Positions 1-9,894 of a stretch of 40,335 bases of DNA are shown here, piece by piece; positions within the stretch are counted from its first letter, which is position 1; the number at the start of each line of letters is the position of its first letter. The notes under the pieces were generated by a model. That model saw nothing but the letters and a program-made list of their open reading frames with translations. It was not told the DNA's origin and searched no databases. The stretch lies in NCBI GenBank assembly GCA_029225085.1, contig JAQXVU010000044.1:1-40335 (forward strand). Direction: 5' to 3'. The DNA is from Eggerthellales bacterium (lineage in GTDB: Bacteria; Actinomycetota; Coriobacteriia; Coriobacteriales; Eggerthellaceae). The position numbers were made by a program, and so were the translations under genes.

Positions 1-1884
1 CTGAAGGCCATGTGCGCCATCATGGCCCACCGCGGCCCCGATGGCGAAGGCCAGTACATCGACGACGGCATTGCCCTGGGCCACCGTCGCCTGAGCCTCA
101 TCGACCTGGAAAACGGCAACCAGCCCATGGTACGCGCCGATGCCGGCCACAAGTCGACCCTCACCTCCCCTGCAGTAGAAGGGCCCCAAGCCTACACCCG
201 CGGCCAGTACTGCATCGTGTTCAACGGCGAGATCTACAACTATCAGGACCTTCAGGCCGAGCTCAAGCAGTTCGGCTGGGAATTCCAGACCTCCTCTGAC
301 ACTGAGACCCTGCTGGTGGCCTACCTCGAGTGGGGCAAGCACCTGCTGAAGAAGGTCCGCGGCATGTTCGCCTTCGCCATCTACGACAAGAGGGAGCAGA
401 CCCTGTTCTGCGCCCGGGACTTCTTCGGCATCAAGCCCTTCTACTACACCTGCCAAAACGGCCAGTTCATCTTCGCCTCCGAGATAAAGTGCATCCTCGA
501 GCATCCCGCCTACCAGCGTCAGCTGAACCACGACGCTCTCGAGCAGTACCTGAGCTTTCAGTACAGCGTGCTGCCCGAGACCTTCTTCAAGGGCATCTTC
601 AAACTCATGCCCGGTCATTGCCTGACGGTGAAGAAGGGCGGCGAGCCCGTCATCGAGAAGTACTGGCAGGTAGACTACGACATAGACGAGTCCCTCACCC
701 TCGATGAGGCCTCGGAGCAGATTCATACCGCCGTACAGGACAGCGTGAAGTATCACCAGGTGGCAGATGTGGAAGTTGCCAGCTTCCTGTCCTCCGGCGT
801 CGATTCTAACTACCTCACCGCCAGCCTGAACGACCAGGGCAGCGACATTAAGACCTTCACCGTGGGCTTCGAGACCCCCGACGGCGAGAAGTACAACGAG
901 ATCAGCTACGCCAAGGAAGCTTCTGAGTGCCTGAACATTCAGAACTACGCCCACGTCATCACCGAGGACGAGTTCTGGCACAGCCTGGCCCGCGTGCAGT
1001 GGCACATGGACGAGCCCTCTGCCGACCCCGCCGCTGTGGCCCTGTACTTCGTCGACCGTGAGGCCGCCAAGCAGGTGAAGGCGGTGCTCTCCGGCGAAGG
1101 CTCCGACGAGTTCTTTGGCGGCTACACCATCTATCAGACTCCTTTGGAAAACGCCAAGCTGAAGGCCATCCCCAAGCCCCTGCTGAAGGCCGGCGCAGCC
1201 GTGCTGAAGAAAGCGGGGCTTCGCGGCGCCAACTACCTGCATCGCGCATCGACCCCCATCGAGGAGCAGTTCATCGGCAACGCCAACATGTTCAGCACCG
1301 CCGAGCGCGCCCAGCTGCTGAAGCGCCCTTCCTGCGGCGTCACCCCTCAGGACATCACCGCTCCGCGCTATGCCGAGGTTGCCGACTTAGATGACGTCAC
1401 CAAGATGCAGTACATCGACATGGAGTTCTGGCTCATCGGCGACATCCTTCTGAAGACCGACAAGATGTCCATGGCCCACAGCCTCGAGAGCCGCGTTCCC
1501 TTCCTCGACCTTGAGGTATGGAAGGTGGCCCGCACCCTGCCCACCAAGGTGAAGGTATCCACCGCCACCACCAAGCTGGCTCTGCGTAAAGCCGCAACCA
1601 AGCTGCTGCCTGAGCGGTTCTGCGAGAAGCGCAAGCTGGGATTCCCTGTGCCCACCCGCGTCTGGCTTAAACAGGACAAGTACTACGACAAGGTGAAGGC
1701 GGCCTTCACCTCCGAGGTAGCCGAAGAGTTCTTCCACACCGACTTCCTGGTGAAGCTCCTCGACGACCACCGCGCGGGCCTCGCCGATAACTCCCGCAAG
1801 ATCTGGACGGTCTACATGTTCCTAGTCTGGTACGACGTGTACTTCGTACAGCAGAACGTGCCGAGCATCCCTGTGGCTAACTAG
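1..1884 (+). CDS. asnB: Asparagine synthase (glutamine-hydrolysing), 5' end outside window
   Basis: Makes asparagine from aspartate, glutamine and ATP in the cytoplasm. The frame is open from base 1, so the true start and the N-terminal catalytic Cys (MCG...) lie upstream; roughly 20-25 residues are missing. The N-terminal glutaminase domain is recognisable by HRGPDG, GHRRLSLIDL and FNGEIYN. The synthetase half carries the ATP-pyrophosphatase motif SSGVDS near residue 265, then SGEGSDEFFGGY and ESRVPFLD, all typical of class B asparagine synthetases. A short extra segment (about residues 46-64) sits between the QPM motif and FNGEIYN. The gene converges on the minus-strand cyclase gene with only 17 bp between; a 6-bp hairpin (1893-1910) overlaps both 3' ends. 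A close relative, such as an asparagine-synthase-like amidotransferase, cannot be fully excluded. Confidence 0.93.
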   Translation: MKAMCAIMAHRGPDGEGQYIDDGIALGHRRLSLIDLENGNQPMVRADAGHKSTLTSPAVEGPQAYTRGQYCIVFNGEIYNYQDLQAELKQFGWEFQTSSDTETLLVAYLEWGKHLLKKVRGMFAFAIYDKREQTLFCARDFFGIKPFYYTCQNGQFIFASEIKCILEHPAYQRQLNHDALEQYLSFQYSVLPETFFKGIFKLMPGHCLTVKKGGEPVIEKYWQVDYDIDESLTLDEASEQIHTAVQDSVKYHQVADVEVASFLSSGVDSNYLTASLNDQGSDIKTFTVGFETPDGEKYNEISYAKEASECLNIQNYAHVITEDEFWHSLARVQWHMDEPSADPAAVALYFVDREAAKQVKAVLSGEGSDEFFGGYTIYQTPLENAKLKAIPKPLLKAGAAVLKKAGLRGANYLHRASTPIEEQFIGNANMFSTAERAQLLKRPSCGVTPQDITAPRYAEVADLDDVTKMQYIDMEFWLIGDILLKTDKMSMAHSLESRVPFLDLEVWKVARTLPTKVKVSTATTKLALRKAATKLLPERFCEKRKLGFPVPTRVWLKQDKYYDKVKAAFTSEVAEEFFHTDFLVKLLDDHRAGLADNSRKIWTVYMFLVWYDVYFVQQNVPSIPVAN

Positions 1885-1901
1885 CACGACCTGAATGCGA
1901 T

Positions 1902-2579
1902 TTAGCATTCCACCCAGGCGGTAACGGGACCGGAGTCTATCCCCTCCATACGCAGCGGAATGGTCGCCGCCGCCTTCAGGGGCGCATTAGCGGGCACCTG
2001 CGAGAGGTCGGCGTCTTCCACAATGCAGATGAAGTCGTCGGTGTAGCAACCCAGCAGATGTTTATGGGCCATGGCGCCATCGTCAGACTGGTCAGAAGGC
2101 GAAGCAAGGGACACGAAATCGAGGCAGATGGCCTTCAGCGTGGCGCCGAAGGTTTGCACCAGGTACTGGGCAGCCTGCTGGCTTACCGAAGGCGTATGGT
2201 CCTGATAAAGCGCAGGATCACTGTCTCGCAGCGCGCCGAACCCCGTGCGAATCATGAGGAAATCCGCTTGAGCGATCTCTGCCGCGTGAGCCTGGAAGTC
2301 CTCGGGGGTTAGCTTCTCGTCTGCGCCCTTGGGAATCTCTATGAGCACCGGACGCTGATAGAAGAAGTAATCGAAGGGCAGCTGGGCAATCTGTGCGCCC
2401 TCATGGTTGAAGTGGTTAGGGGCATCGAAGTGAGTGCCGTAATGCTCGTGGAACCGCACGATGCAGGAGTTGTTGCGGTCCCCCGCTGCCGTCGAGCGCA
2501 CTCGCGTAATCTCATAGATCTGGTTTCCCGGCCAACCGGGCTTTCCCGCGTTCATGGGGTAGGAAATGGGAATCCTCAT
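1902..2579 (-). CDS. Cyclase-family metal-dependent hydrolase (kynurenine formamidase-like)
   Basis: A 225-residue protein of the cyclase family (PF04199), which includes kynurenine formamidase and isatin hydrolase. The metal-binding signature HYGTHFDAPNHF is at residues 46-57. The family hydrolyses amide or ring bonds using divalent metals, but the substrate cannot be read from this sequence. The start ATG at 2579 follows a strong ribosome site (AAGGAGG about 4 bases upstream). The gene is divergent from degV, separated by 220 bp, and convergent with asnB. No tryptophan-degradation genes are visible nearby, so a kynurenine role is not supported by context. Confidence 0.85.
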   Translation of the reverse strand: MRIPISYPMNAGKPGWPGNQIYEITRVRSTAAGDRNNSCIVRFHEHYGTHFDAPNHFNHEGAQIAQLPFDYFFYQRPVLIEIPKGADEKLTPEDFQAHAAEIAQADFLMIRTGFGALRDSDPALYQDHTPSVSQQAAQYLVQTFGATLKAICLDFVSLASPSDQSDDGAMAHKHLLGCYTDDFICIVEDADLSQVPANAPLKAAATIPLRMEGIDSGPVTAWVEC

Positions 2580-2668
2580 AACGCCTCCTTACCGAGCTTT
2601 CGCCAACGTCTCCGTCTTGGCGCTGACTTTTCGACGTCGAATCCGAGCTGGGTCTCCTTACCGTGTTT

Positions 2669-2681
2669 GTACACATTGTAC
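2669..2681. promoter_or_regulatory. Palindrome GTACA-CAT-TGTAC in a divergent promoter region
   Basis: A perfect 5-bp inverted repeat with a 3-bp centre lies between the divergently transcribed cyclase and degV genes, 90 bp before the cyclase start. On the minus strand it contains TACAAT, which resembles a -10 hexamer for the cyclase gene. This fits an operator, but no regulator gene lies next to it. Confidence 0.3.
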
Positions 2682-2731
2682 GCAATGCGCAGAAAGGCCA
2701 TACCGTGGGAGCCTTATTCCTCATTCATACC

Positions 2732-2737
2732 TATAAT
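2732..2737 (+). promoter_or_regulatory. Probable -10 box (TATAAT) for degV
   Basis: A perfect TATAAT lies 63 bp upstream of the chosen degV start. No good -35 hexamer is seen at 16-18 bp, so the assignment rests on the -10 alone. Confidence 0.4.
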
Positions 2738-2799
2738 GAGCATACAAATTCAATGCCGTTGTCGGGTTGCGCGGCGGCTGCCTGGTAGGAAGGGATCTC

Positions 2800-3642
2800 A
2801 TGTCAAGAATCATCGTCGCCGACTCCTCCGCAAACCTTCCCAACTCCTGGGATGAGGACTTCGCTTCTGCGCCCCTTAAGATCATCGTGAACCATCACGA
2901 ATACATCGATGACGAGTCCCTGAATATGGAAGCCATGCTGCAGGACCTGCAGGAAGCTGACGACGCTTCTACCACTGCCTGCCCCAGCAGCGGCGAATGG
3001 ATGCAGACCTTCAACGAGGCTGATGAGGTCTTCGGCGTCACCATCACCAGCGCTCTCTCGGGTTGCTACAACTCTGCGTGCGTAGCGGCCGACATGTATA
3101 CCGACGAGCACCCCAACCGCAAGGTGTTCATCCTCGATTCACTGACCACCGGCCCCGAAATGGAACTCTTAGTCGAGAAGTACCGCGAGCTGATTAAGGC
3201 AGGCGAGCCCTTCGAAACCATTAAGGCAAAGATCCAGGAGTACCTGAAGGGCACTCACCTGCTGTTCTCCCTGGAATCCCTGAAGAACATGGCCAAGAAC
3301 GGCCGCGTCAGCCCCGCAGTAGCCAAGGCTGTGAGCTTGCTGGGCATCCGCATCATCGGTGCCGCCAGCGACCAGGGCGAGCTCGAGCCCCTGCATAAGA
3401 CCAAGGGCGAGAAGCGCGCCATCTCTACCCTGTGGAAGACCATGCGCGAGCGCGGCTTCGAAGGCGGCAAGGTGCGCATCACCCACACCAACAACCTGAA
3501 GGCCGCCGAGAAGCTGGCCGAGTTCGTGAAGGAAGCCTTCCCCACCTGCGACGTGAACATCCGTCCCAACACGGGTCTCTGCTCCTACTACGCAGAGCCC
3601 GGAAATGTCATGGTAGGCTTCGAAGGCGCTGTCCGCAGCTAG
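2800..3642 (+). CDS. DegV family fatty-acid-binding protein
   Basis: DegV proteins bind fatty acids and, in Firmicutes, act as FakB partners of a fatty acid kinase; no fakA is visible here. The 280-residue length is typical. The N-terminus IIVADSSANLP, the middle segments ACPSSGEW and ITSALSGCYNSA, the segment LDSLTTGPEME and the SLxxMAKNGRVS segment are all family landmarks. The ATG at 2800 is preferred over an in-frame TTG at 2767 because AGGAAGGGA ends 4 bases before it and the protein then begins directly with the conserved strand. It stands alone, with a terminator at about 3733-3764. Confidence 0.9.
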   Translation: MSRIIVADSSANLPNSWDEDFASAPLKIIVNHHEYIDDESLNMEAMLQDLQEADDASTTACPSSGEWMQTFNEADEVFGVTITSALSGCYNSACVAADMYTDEHPNRKVFILDSLTTGPEMELLVEKYRELIKAGEPFETIKAKIQEYLKGTHLLFSLESLKNMAKNGRVSPAVAKAVSLLGIRIIGAASDQGELEPLHKTKGEKRAISTLWKTMRERGFEGGKVRITHTNNLKAAEKLAEFVKEAFPTCDVNIRPNTGLCSYYAEPGNVMVGFEGAVRS

Positions 3643-3683
3643 GTTACTCGCATTTAGGCCCCGCAAGGAACTCTCGCATCCCT

Positions 3684-3709
3684 ACCCGCTTCGCTCTGGG
3701 AAGGCCAGG
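3684..3709. repeat. Dispersed 26-bp repeat, copy 1
   Basis: These 26 bases, beginning ACCCGCTTCGCTCTGGG, recur exactly at 25941-25966. The following GCCCTCTCG also resembles the downstream part of the second copy. It lies just after the degV stop, outside any credible gene. The left arm of the palindrome seen in copy 2 is degenerate here. Confidence 0.7.
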
Positions 3710-3732
3710 CTCAGCCCTCTCGTAAACACAGC

Positions 3733-3764
3733 AAGGCCCACCTCGCTTTCGCGGAGTGGGCCTT
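3733..3764. terminator. Probable bidirectional terminator between degV and atpC
   Basis: The arms AAGGCCCAC (3733-3741) and GTGGGCCTT (3756-3764) pair perfectly over 9 bp, with further partial pairing inside. The gap separates two convergent genes. The T-richness on either side is modest (GTGTTTA on the minus side). Confidence 0.65.
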
Positions 3765-3787
3765 TGGTTGAGCATTGAAGTTGATTG

Positions 3788-4209
3788 CTAGAGGCGCGAA
3801 CCTGCTTCTTGCTTGACCTTGGTACGAATATCGCACCAGCGGATCTTACGAGCGATAACCTTCTGATCGATGCTGCCATCCTCAACGTTCTTGAACTTGG
3901 CCTCAAGCTCAGAACGCTCGGCGGCTACTGCGTCGAGGTCGATGTTGTCGGCCACGCAGGAACGGTCAGCAAGGACATAGACCAGTCCACCTGTGCAATA
4001 GGCGTAACCGCCCTGGCTGGCAACGGTAACCACGGAACCATCGTTCAGATGGGCGCGGATAGCACCGTCGGTCAGCTTGGTCAGCGTAGGTACGTGACCC
4101 TCCATGAAGCCCATCTCGCCAGCCTTGCCGGGGACAACTACCATCTGGCAGTCCTTGTTCCGGTACTCACGCTTCTTGAGATCGACGATATCACAGGTGA
4201 TCTGGGACA

Positions 4210-4210
<1 letters not shown>
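3788..4210 (-). CDS. atpC: ATP synthase F1 subunit epsilon
   Basis: The epsilon subunit of the F1 stalk couples rotation to catalysis and can inhibit ATP hydrolysis. It is 140 residues, about the usual length, with the beta-sandwich landmarks GEMGFMEGHVPTLTKL and a VASQGGYAYC segment, followed by a helical C-terminus. It is the last gene of the operon. Its ATG overlaps the atpD stop (TAATG), with AAGGAG just upstream, so translation is probably coupled. A hairpin terminator follows within 55 bp. Confidence 0.95.
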
Positions 4211-5676
<1,466 letters not shown>

Positions 5677-6660
5677 TTAATCCTCCAATGCCGCGGCGCC
5701 ACCAACGATCTCGTTGATCTCGGTGGTAATCGCGCCTTGGCGTACGCGGTTGTAAAGTCGGGTCAGGTTAATTTCGATCTCATTCGCGTTGTCCGTAGCA
5801 GCCTTCATCGCGTTACGACGAGCGCCCTGCTCACCAGCAGCCGAATCAATCAGCGTCTGATAGAACATAGTGCGCATGTAGGCTGGCATCATGGTCCAGA
5901 GGACTTCCTCCTGGCTAGGCTCAAACTCAAGATCAGGCTCAATCACCTGCTCGTCGGCCTCAGATGCATCAGCACCAGAAGCGATCTTCTTGAGATAGTC
6001 CAGATCCATCGTAGAAACGAAGGCGGACATAGGGGCAAGCCAGTTTGGAATAGCCTTGTATGCATCAACAAATACGACGCGGCGTACAGGGAGCAGGTAC
6101 TCAGCGCGGAGTACCTGATCACCGGCATTCCTAGCGTGGTTGTACACCAGGATTACCTCGTCGTAGGTGCCGTCAGCATACTTTTCCATAGCGAAGTTAC
6201 CCAGCTGGATAGCCTCGCCCATAGTAGGCTCCTCGGACAGTCCTGCGAACTCCATGATTGGATCGATCTGCCGATACCTGAAATAGCTAATGGCCTTTTT
6301 ACCACAGGCGATGACATCGCATTCAGCACCTTGTGCTTTCTTCTGCTTAATGATGCGCTCGGACGCGCGGAGAACGTTTCCGTTGAAGCCGCCGGCCAAA
6401 CCACGGTCGGAGACGACGGAAACGATCAGCACACGCTTGACCTCATCATGCACCTTCAGCAAAGGGTTGTTGCTGTCTCCCAAGCGATCAACAACTCGGG
6501 AGACAGTTACAGCCATACCTTGGGTGTAAGGAATAGTAGTCTCAACACGTTCACGTGCCTTGCGAATCTTAGCAGCAGCAATCATCTCCATGGTACGCGT
6601 AATTTGCTTCGTCGATTTGACGGAGTTAATACGGCGATCAATATCATGAAGGTTGGGCAT
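5677..6660 (-). CDS. atpG: ATP synthase F1 subunit gamma
   Basis: The central rotor shaft of F1. The N-terminal helix (IDRRINSVKSTKQITRTMEMIAAAKIRKA) and the C-terminal helix (NATDNA-type segment followed by RQGAITTEINEIVGGAAAL) are typical. At 327 residues it exceeds the usual ~290; the excess is an acidic segment at about residues 205-235 (DASEADEQVIEPDLEFEP), placed in the peripheral Rossmann-like domain rather than in the coiled coil. It starts at ATG 6660 after AAGGAAG and lies 17 bp from atpA. Confidence 0.96.
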   Translation of the reverse strand: MPNLHDIDRRINSVKSTKQITRTMEMIAAAKIRKARERVETTIPYTQGMAVTVSRVVDRLGDSNNPLLKVHDEVKRVLIVSVVSDRGLAGGFNGNVLRASERIIKQKKAQGAECDVIACGKKAISYFRYRQIDPIMEFAGLSEEPTMGEAIQLGNFAMEKYADGTYDEVILVYNHARNAGDQVLRAEYLLPVRRVVFVDAYKAIPNWLAPMSAFVSTMDLDYLKKIASGADASEADEQVIEPDLEFEPSQEEVLWTMMPAYMRTMFYQTLIDSAAGEQGARRNAMKAATDNANEIEINLTRLYNRVRQGAITTEINEIVGGAAALED

Positions 6661-6677
6661 TGTTTACTACTTCCTTA

Positions 6678-8246
6678 TTAAGCCTGGGTAGTTGCAAAGC
6701 TAGTCTTGAAGCGAGCGATGGCATCGTGGAACTTGCCCTCGAGCTCATCGTCGAACTTGTTGGTCTGATGCAGGGTGTCGAACAGGTCCTTAGCGGAAAC
6801 CCGCAGGTCATCGAGCATCTCGGTACGGAAGCGAACAACGTCCTCAACGGGCAGATCGTCCAGGAAGCCCTGGTTACCTGCGAGGATGGCCACAGCCTGC
6901 TCGTATGCGTCCATAGGAACGTAACGACCCTGCTTCAGCAGCTCGGTCATGCGAGCACCGCGGTTCAGCTGCTTCTGAGTAGCCTTGTCCAGGTCGGAAC
7001 CGAACTGGGTGAAGGCCTTCAGCTCGCGATATGCTGCAAGGTCGAGGCGGAGAGAACCGGCAACCTGCTTCATGCACTTCAGCTGAGCGTCGCCACCAAC
7101 GCGGGATACGGAGATACCAACGTTAATAGCAGGGCGCTGACCCTGGAAGAACAGGTCGGTTACCAGGTAGATCTGGCCATCGGTAATGGAAATTACATTC
7201 GTAGGAATGTAAGCAGCAACGTCGCCAGCCTGGGTCTCGATGATAGGCAGTGCGGTCAGAGAGCCTGCACCGTTCTCATCGGACAGCTTAACTGCGCGCT
7301 CGAGCAGGCGAGAGTGCAGATAGAAGATGTCGCCAGGATAAGCCTCACGTCCGGGTGGGCGACGCAGGGTCAGAGACATCTGACGATAGGCCACAGCCTG
7401 CTTGGTCAGATCGTCGTAGACGCACAGTACGTGTCCGCCAGGATTCTCAGCGCTAGCAGGCTTGCCGTCAGCGCCGTTGTACATGAAGTACTCGCCCAGA
7501 GCAGCACCGGCCATAGGAGCGATGTACTGCAGAGGGGCGGCATCGGAAGCAGTAGCGGAAACGATGATGGTGTAGTCCATCGCACCGTGCTTCTCGAGGG
7601 TCTCTACGATGTTTGCAACGGTAGAAGCCTTCTGACCGATTGCAACGTAGATGCAGACCATGTCCTGGCCCTTCTGGTTGATGATTGCGTCGATGGCAAT
7701 AGAAGTCTTACCAGTCTGACGGTCACCAATGATGAGCTCGCGCTGACCACGTCCGATGGGGATCATAGAGTCAACGGCGAGAATGCCGGTCTGCATTGGC
7801 TGATGAACGGGCTTACGCTCGTGAACACCGGGGGCCTTGAACTCGATAGGACGAGTGGAATCAGCCTCGATTGGGCCCTTGCCGTCGATAGGCTCGCCCA
7901 GAGGATTAACGACGCGTCCGAGGAAGTTCTTGCCAACGGGAATCTCGACCAAACGACCGGTGGTCTTCACCTGGTCGTTCTCCTTGATAGCCGTGACATC
8001 ACCAAGCAGAACGGCGCCAACCTCTTCTTCCTCGAGGTTCTGAGCCAGGCCGTAGACGATGCGTCCGTCCTCTGCCTGGAACTCCAGCAGCTCACCCTGC
8101 ATGGCATCCTTCAAGCCTTCGATGCGGGCGATACCGTCGCCGATGGTAACGACAGTGCCCACTTCGCGAGACTCGACCTTAGTATCCAGCGAATCAAGCT
8201 GGGCACGCAGGTTAGCGTCGATTGCCGAAGCGGTGATTTCAGTCAC
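6678..8246 (-). CDS. atpA: ATP synthase F1 subunit alpha
   Basis: The non-catalytic nucleotide-binding subunit that alternates with beta in F1. The P-loop GDRQTGKTS is at residues 174-182, and the Arg-finger region [10 protein letters not shown] is present. Length is 522 residues, as expected. The start is GTG at 8246, inside the last codons of atpH (8-bp overlap), with GGAGGTGAAAG in front. This suggests translational coupling. Confidence 0.98.
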   Translation of the reverse strand: MTEITASAIDANLRAQLDSLDTKVESREVGTVVTIGDGIARIEGLKDAMQGELLEFQAEDGRIVYGLAQNLEEEEVGAVLLGDVTAIKENDQVKTTGRLVEIPVGKNFLGRVVNPLGEPIDGKGPIEADSTRPIEFKAPGVHERKPVHQPMQTGILAVDSMIPIGRGQRELIIGDRQTGKTSIAIDAIINQKGQDMVCIYVAIGQKASTVANIVETLEKHGAMDYTIIVSATASDAAPLQYIAPMAGAALGEYFMYNGADGKPASAENPGGHVLCVYDDLTKQAVAYRQMSLTLRRPPGREAYPGDIFYLHSRLLERAVKLSDENGAGSLTALPIIETQAGDVAAYIPTNVISITDGQIYLVTDLFFQGQRPAINVGISVSRVGGDAQLKCMKQVAGSLRLDLAAYRELKAFTQFGSDLDKATQKQLNRGARMTELLKQGRYVPMDAYEQAVAILAGNQGFLDDLPVEDVVRFRTEMLDDLRVSAKDLFDTLHQTNKFDDELEGKFHDAIARFKTSFATTQA

Positions 8247-8823
8247 TTGCTTTCACCTCCATATTGTTCTTCTTGAGTACAATGCGAGCGCGATCGAGCT
8301 GTGCGCGAACGCTAGCATCAATACGCTTGCCCTGTACACTCATGATAATTCCGCCAAGCATGTTCTTGTTGATGCGCTCATTGAGGACTGCATCCTTACC
8401 AAGCTCATTCTTGACCTTGTTCTTAATGAGATCGCGAAGATCGTCATTAAGCTCCACGTAGGTCTGAACGTCTACGGTTACCAGATCGTACTTCTCCGAC
8501 AGGATCTCGTCGAAACGACGATACACGCGGGAGATGAGATCGATATCGTTGCGCTCAGCCATGACTCCTACGACATCAAGCAGAATCGGATTGAAGTCGG
8601 CGAAGACGTTGTGAATGAGGCCATTCTTCACGTCTCCAGCGTAGGAATCATCGTGGACTGCAGCGATGAACTCCGGCTTCGTACGCATATAGCGAATGAT
8701 GAAGCGAAGCTGCTCGCGAGCGGTTACGAGGTCATCCTTACCACCGTTGTCATGCAACGCAGTTGCAAGGGCATCGGCGTAAAACTCGATTTTCTTGTTG
8801 TCGACGAGACGATTAGTTTTCAT
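8239..8823 (-). CDS. atpH: ATP synthase F1 subunit delta
   Basis: The delta subunit joins F1 to the peripheral b stalk. The 194-residue protein is all-helical in character, with the conserved C-terminal part [24 protein letters not shown]. The ATG at 8823 overlaps the atpF 3' end by 11 bp. The ribosome site is weak (GAGGCGGG), consistent with coupling to atpF translation. Confidence 0.95.
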   Translation of the reverse strand: MKTNRLVDNKKIEFYADALATALHDNGGKDDLVTAREQLRFIIRYMRTKPEFIAAVHDDSYAGDVKNGLIHNVFADFNPILLDVVGVMAERNDIDLISRVYRRFDEILSEKYDLVTVDVQTYVELNDDLRDLIKNKVKNELGKDAVLNERINKNMLGGIIMSVQGKRIDASVRAQLDRARIVLKKNNMEVKASD

Positions 8824-9424
8824 TGAAACTGCCCGCCTCGTTCACATAGCGCTCGATGATAGCGCGGTGCTCATCGTCGCTCAAATCGTTCCCGATCAGT
8901 CGAGAAGCCAGAGAGATGGACATATCAGCGACGGAGCCCTGAAGCTCGTCTATGGCGGCCTTCTTCTCGAACTCGATTGCAGCACGAGCCTTCTCGATCA
9001 TTTCGTCTGCCTGCTCCTGAGCCTTGCGGGTGATCTCAGCTGCCATACCCTCGCTAGACTTCTTAGCGTCAGCGACGATCTTGGCTGCGGTGGCCTTAGC
9101 CTCCTTCAGCTGGTCATCATGCTCTGCGAGCGCACGCTCGCTGGCCTGCTTAGCCTCCTCGGCAGCCTCGAGAGCATCCTTGATAGCGTTCTCACGCTTG
9201 TTCAGCATGTTCTCGAATACAGGCCAACCAAACTTGGCAAGCACGAACCACAGGATCAGGAAGGCAATGAGCATCGGGATGAACTCATCCATTACAGGGA
9301 GAATCGCGGCGATGCCGGAAGACTCCTCTGCAAGAGCTGCTGCAGGGAACAGAGCGAACACTGCACCAGCAGAAATCATTCCGCTCGTGAACTTGTGCGC
9401 AATTTTGGTCTTAGCTGCGTTCAA
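8813..9424 (-). CDS. atpF: ATP synthase Fo subunit b, with signal-peptide-like N-terminus
   Basis: The peripheral stalk b subunit: a transmembrane helix at about residues 47-67, WPVFENMLNKRENAI, then a long Ala/Glu/Lys-rich coiled coil to the C-terminus. At 203 residues it is longer than the usual ~160-175. The extra N-terminus (residues 1-34: basic, hydrophobic, ending AAALAEES) looks like a cleavable signal peptide with an A-L-A signal peptidase I site. The start is TTG at 9424, 8 bases after AAGGAGG; no better start is visible. Confidence 0.93.
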   Translation of the reverse strand: MNAAKTKIAHKFTSGMISAGAVFALFPAAALAEESSGIAAILPVMDEFIPMLIAFLILWFVLAKFGWPVFENMLNKRENAIKDALEAAEEAKQASERALAEHDDQLKEAKATAAKIVADAKKSSEGMAAEITRKAQEQADEMIEKARAAIEFEKKAAIDELQGSVADMSISLASRLIGNDLSDDEHRAIIERYVNEAGSFNEN

Positions 9425-9486
9425 CTCTTTTGCCTCCTTACCGTTCTTCTAGATCTTTTCCTTGAAACTTATGGGGTTCCTCAGAA

Positions 9487-9708
9487 CTAGACGATGAAGA
9501 ACAGAACCAGGCCCAGCAGTGCCAGTGCCTCAGACATAGCGGCACCGATGAAGAAGTAGCCCATCAGGGTACCCTTCATCTCAGGCTGACGTGCAGCAGC
9601 CACGCACAGACCGTAGGTAGCAACACCGATACCGATGCCAGGGCCGATAGCGGCGCAGCCGTAGCCGATTACCTTCAGAGCGGCAAGTGCAGTTGCGATT
9701 TCTGCCAT
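9487..9708 (-). CDS. atpE: ATP synthase Fo subunit c
   Basis: The c-ring proteolipid, 73 residues in two membrane helices. The glycine-rich helix 1 (IGPGIGIG, residues 21-28), the RQPE polar loop (40-43) and the ion-binding Glu60 in helix 2 (AMSEALAL) are clear. Position 28 region has Ile rather than the Gln of sodium-type rings, and Glu60 is followed by Ala, so proton coupling is the better reading. ATG 9708 is chosen over an in-frame TTG at 9714 because AAGGAGG is 9 bases before the ATG but only 3 before the TTG. A stable hairpin lies just upstream. Confidence 0.95.
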   Translation of the reverse strand: MAEIATALAALKVIGYGCAAIGPGIGIGVATYGLCVAAARQPEMKGTLMGYFFIGAAMSEALALLGLVLFFIV

Positions 9709-9730
9709 TTCCAAATACCTCCTTATAGTT

Positions 9731-9753
9731 GAACGAGAACCCTTCTCTCGTTC
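9731..9753 (-). other. Hairpin immediately upstream of the atpE ribosome site
   Basis: GAACGAGA and TCTCGTTC pair perfectly (8 bp, 7-base loop), ending a few bases before the atpE Shine-Dalgarno sequence. It could protect the 5' end of a processed atpE message or tune atpE translation. Confidence 0.5.
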
Positions 9754-9839
9754 ATGCCTATTTCAACTTCAGCTGCTCAACCAGCTGTAAGTCTTACCGT
9801 CATTCGGGCGCAGCCCTTAAAGCTCGCCCAGGACATAAA

Positions 9840-9872
9840 GCCCCGTTTCTGAACCGCTCCCCTGTTCGGGGC
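9840..9872 (-). other. Alternative GC hairpins between atpB and atpE
   Basis: A long-range pair GCCCCG/CGGGGC (9840-9845 with 9867-9872) competes with a compact one, CCCC-TGTTC-GGGG (9859-9871). On the coding strand the longer stem is followed by TTTATG. This resembles a weak attenuator or processing site in the 186-bp gap after atpB. Confidence 0.35.
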
Positions 9873-9894
9873 GCAGGCCCAATCGCTCCGCTTA

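Noticed and set aside
6660-8276. A 538-codon plus-strand open frame opposite atpA
   Set aside because: Antisense shadow of atpA with repetitive, domain-free composition.
9487-9708. Sodium-type c-ring
   Set aside because: The Gln of helix 1 and the Ser/Thr after the ion-binding Glu are missing, so proton type fits better.
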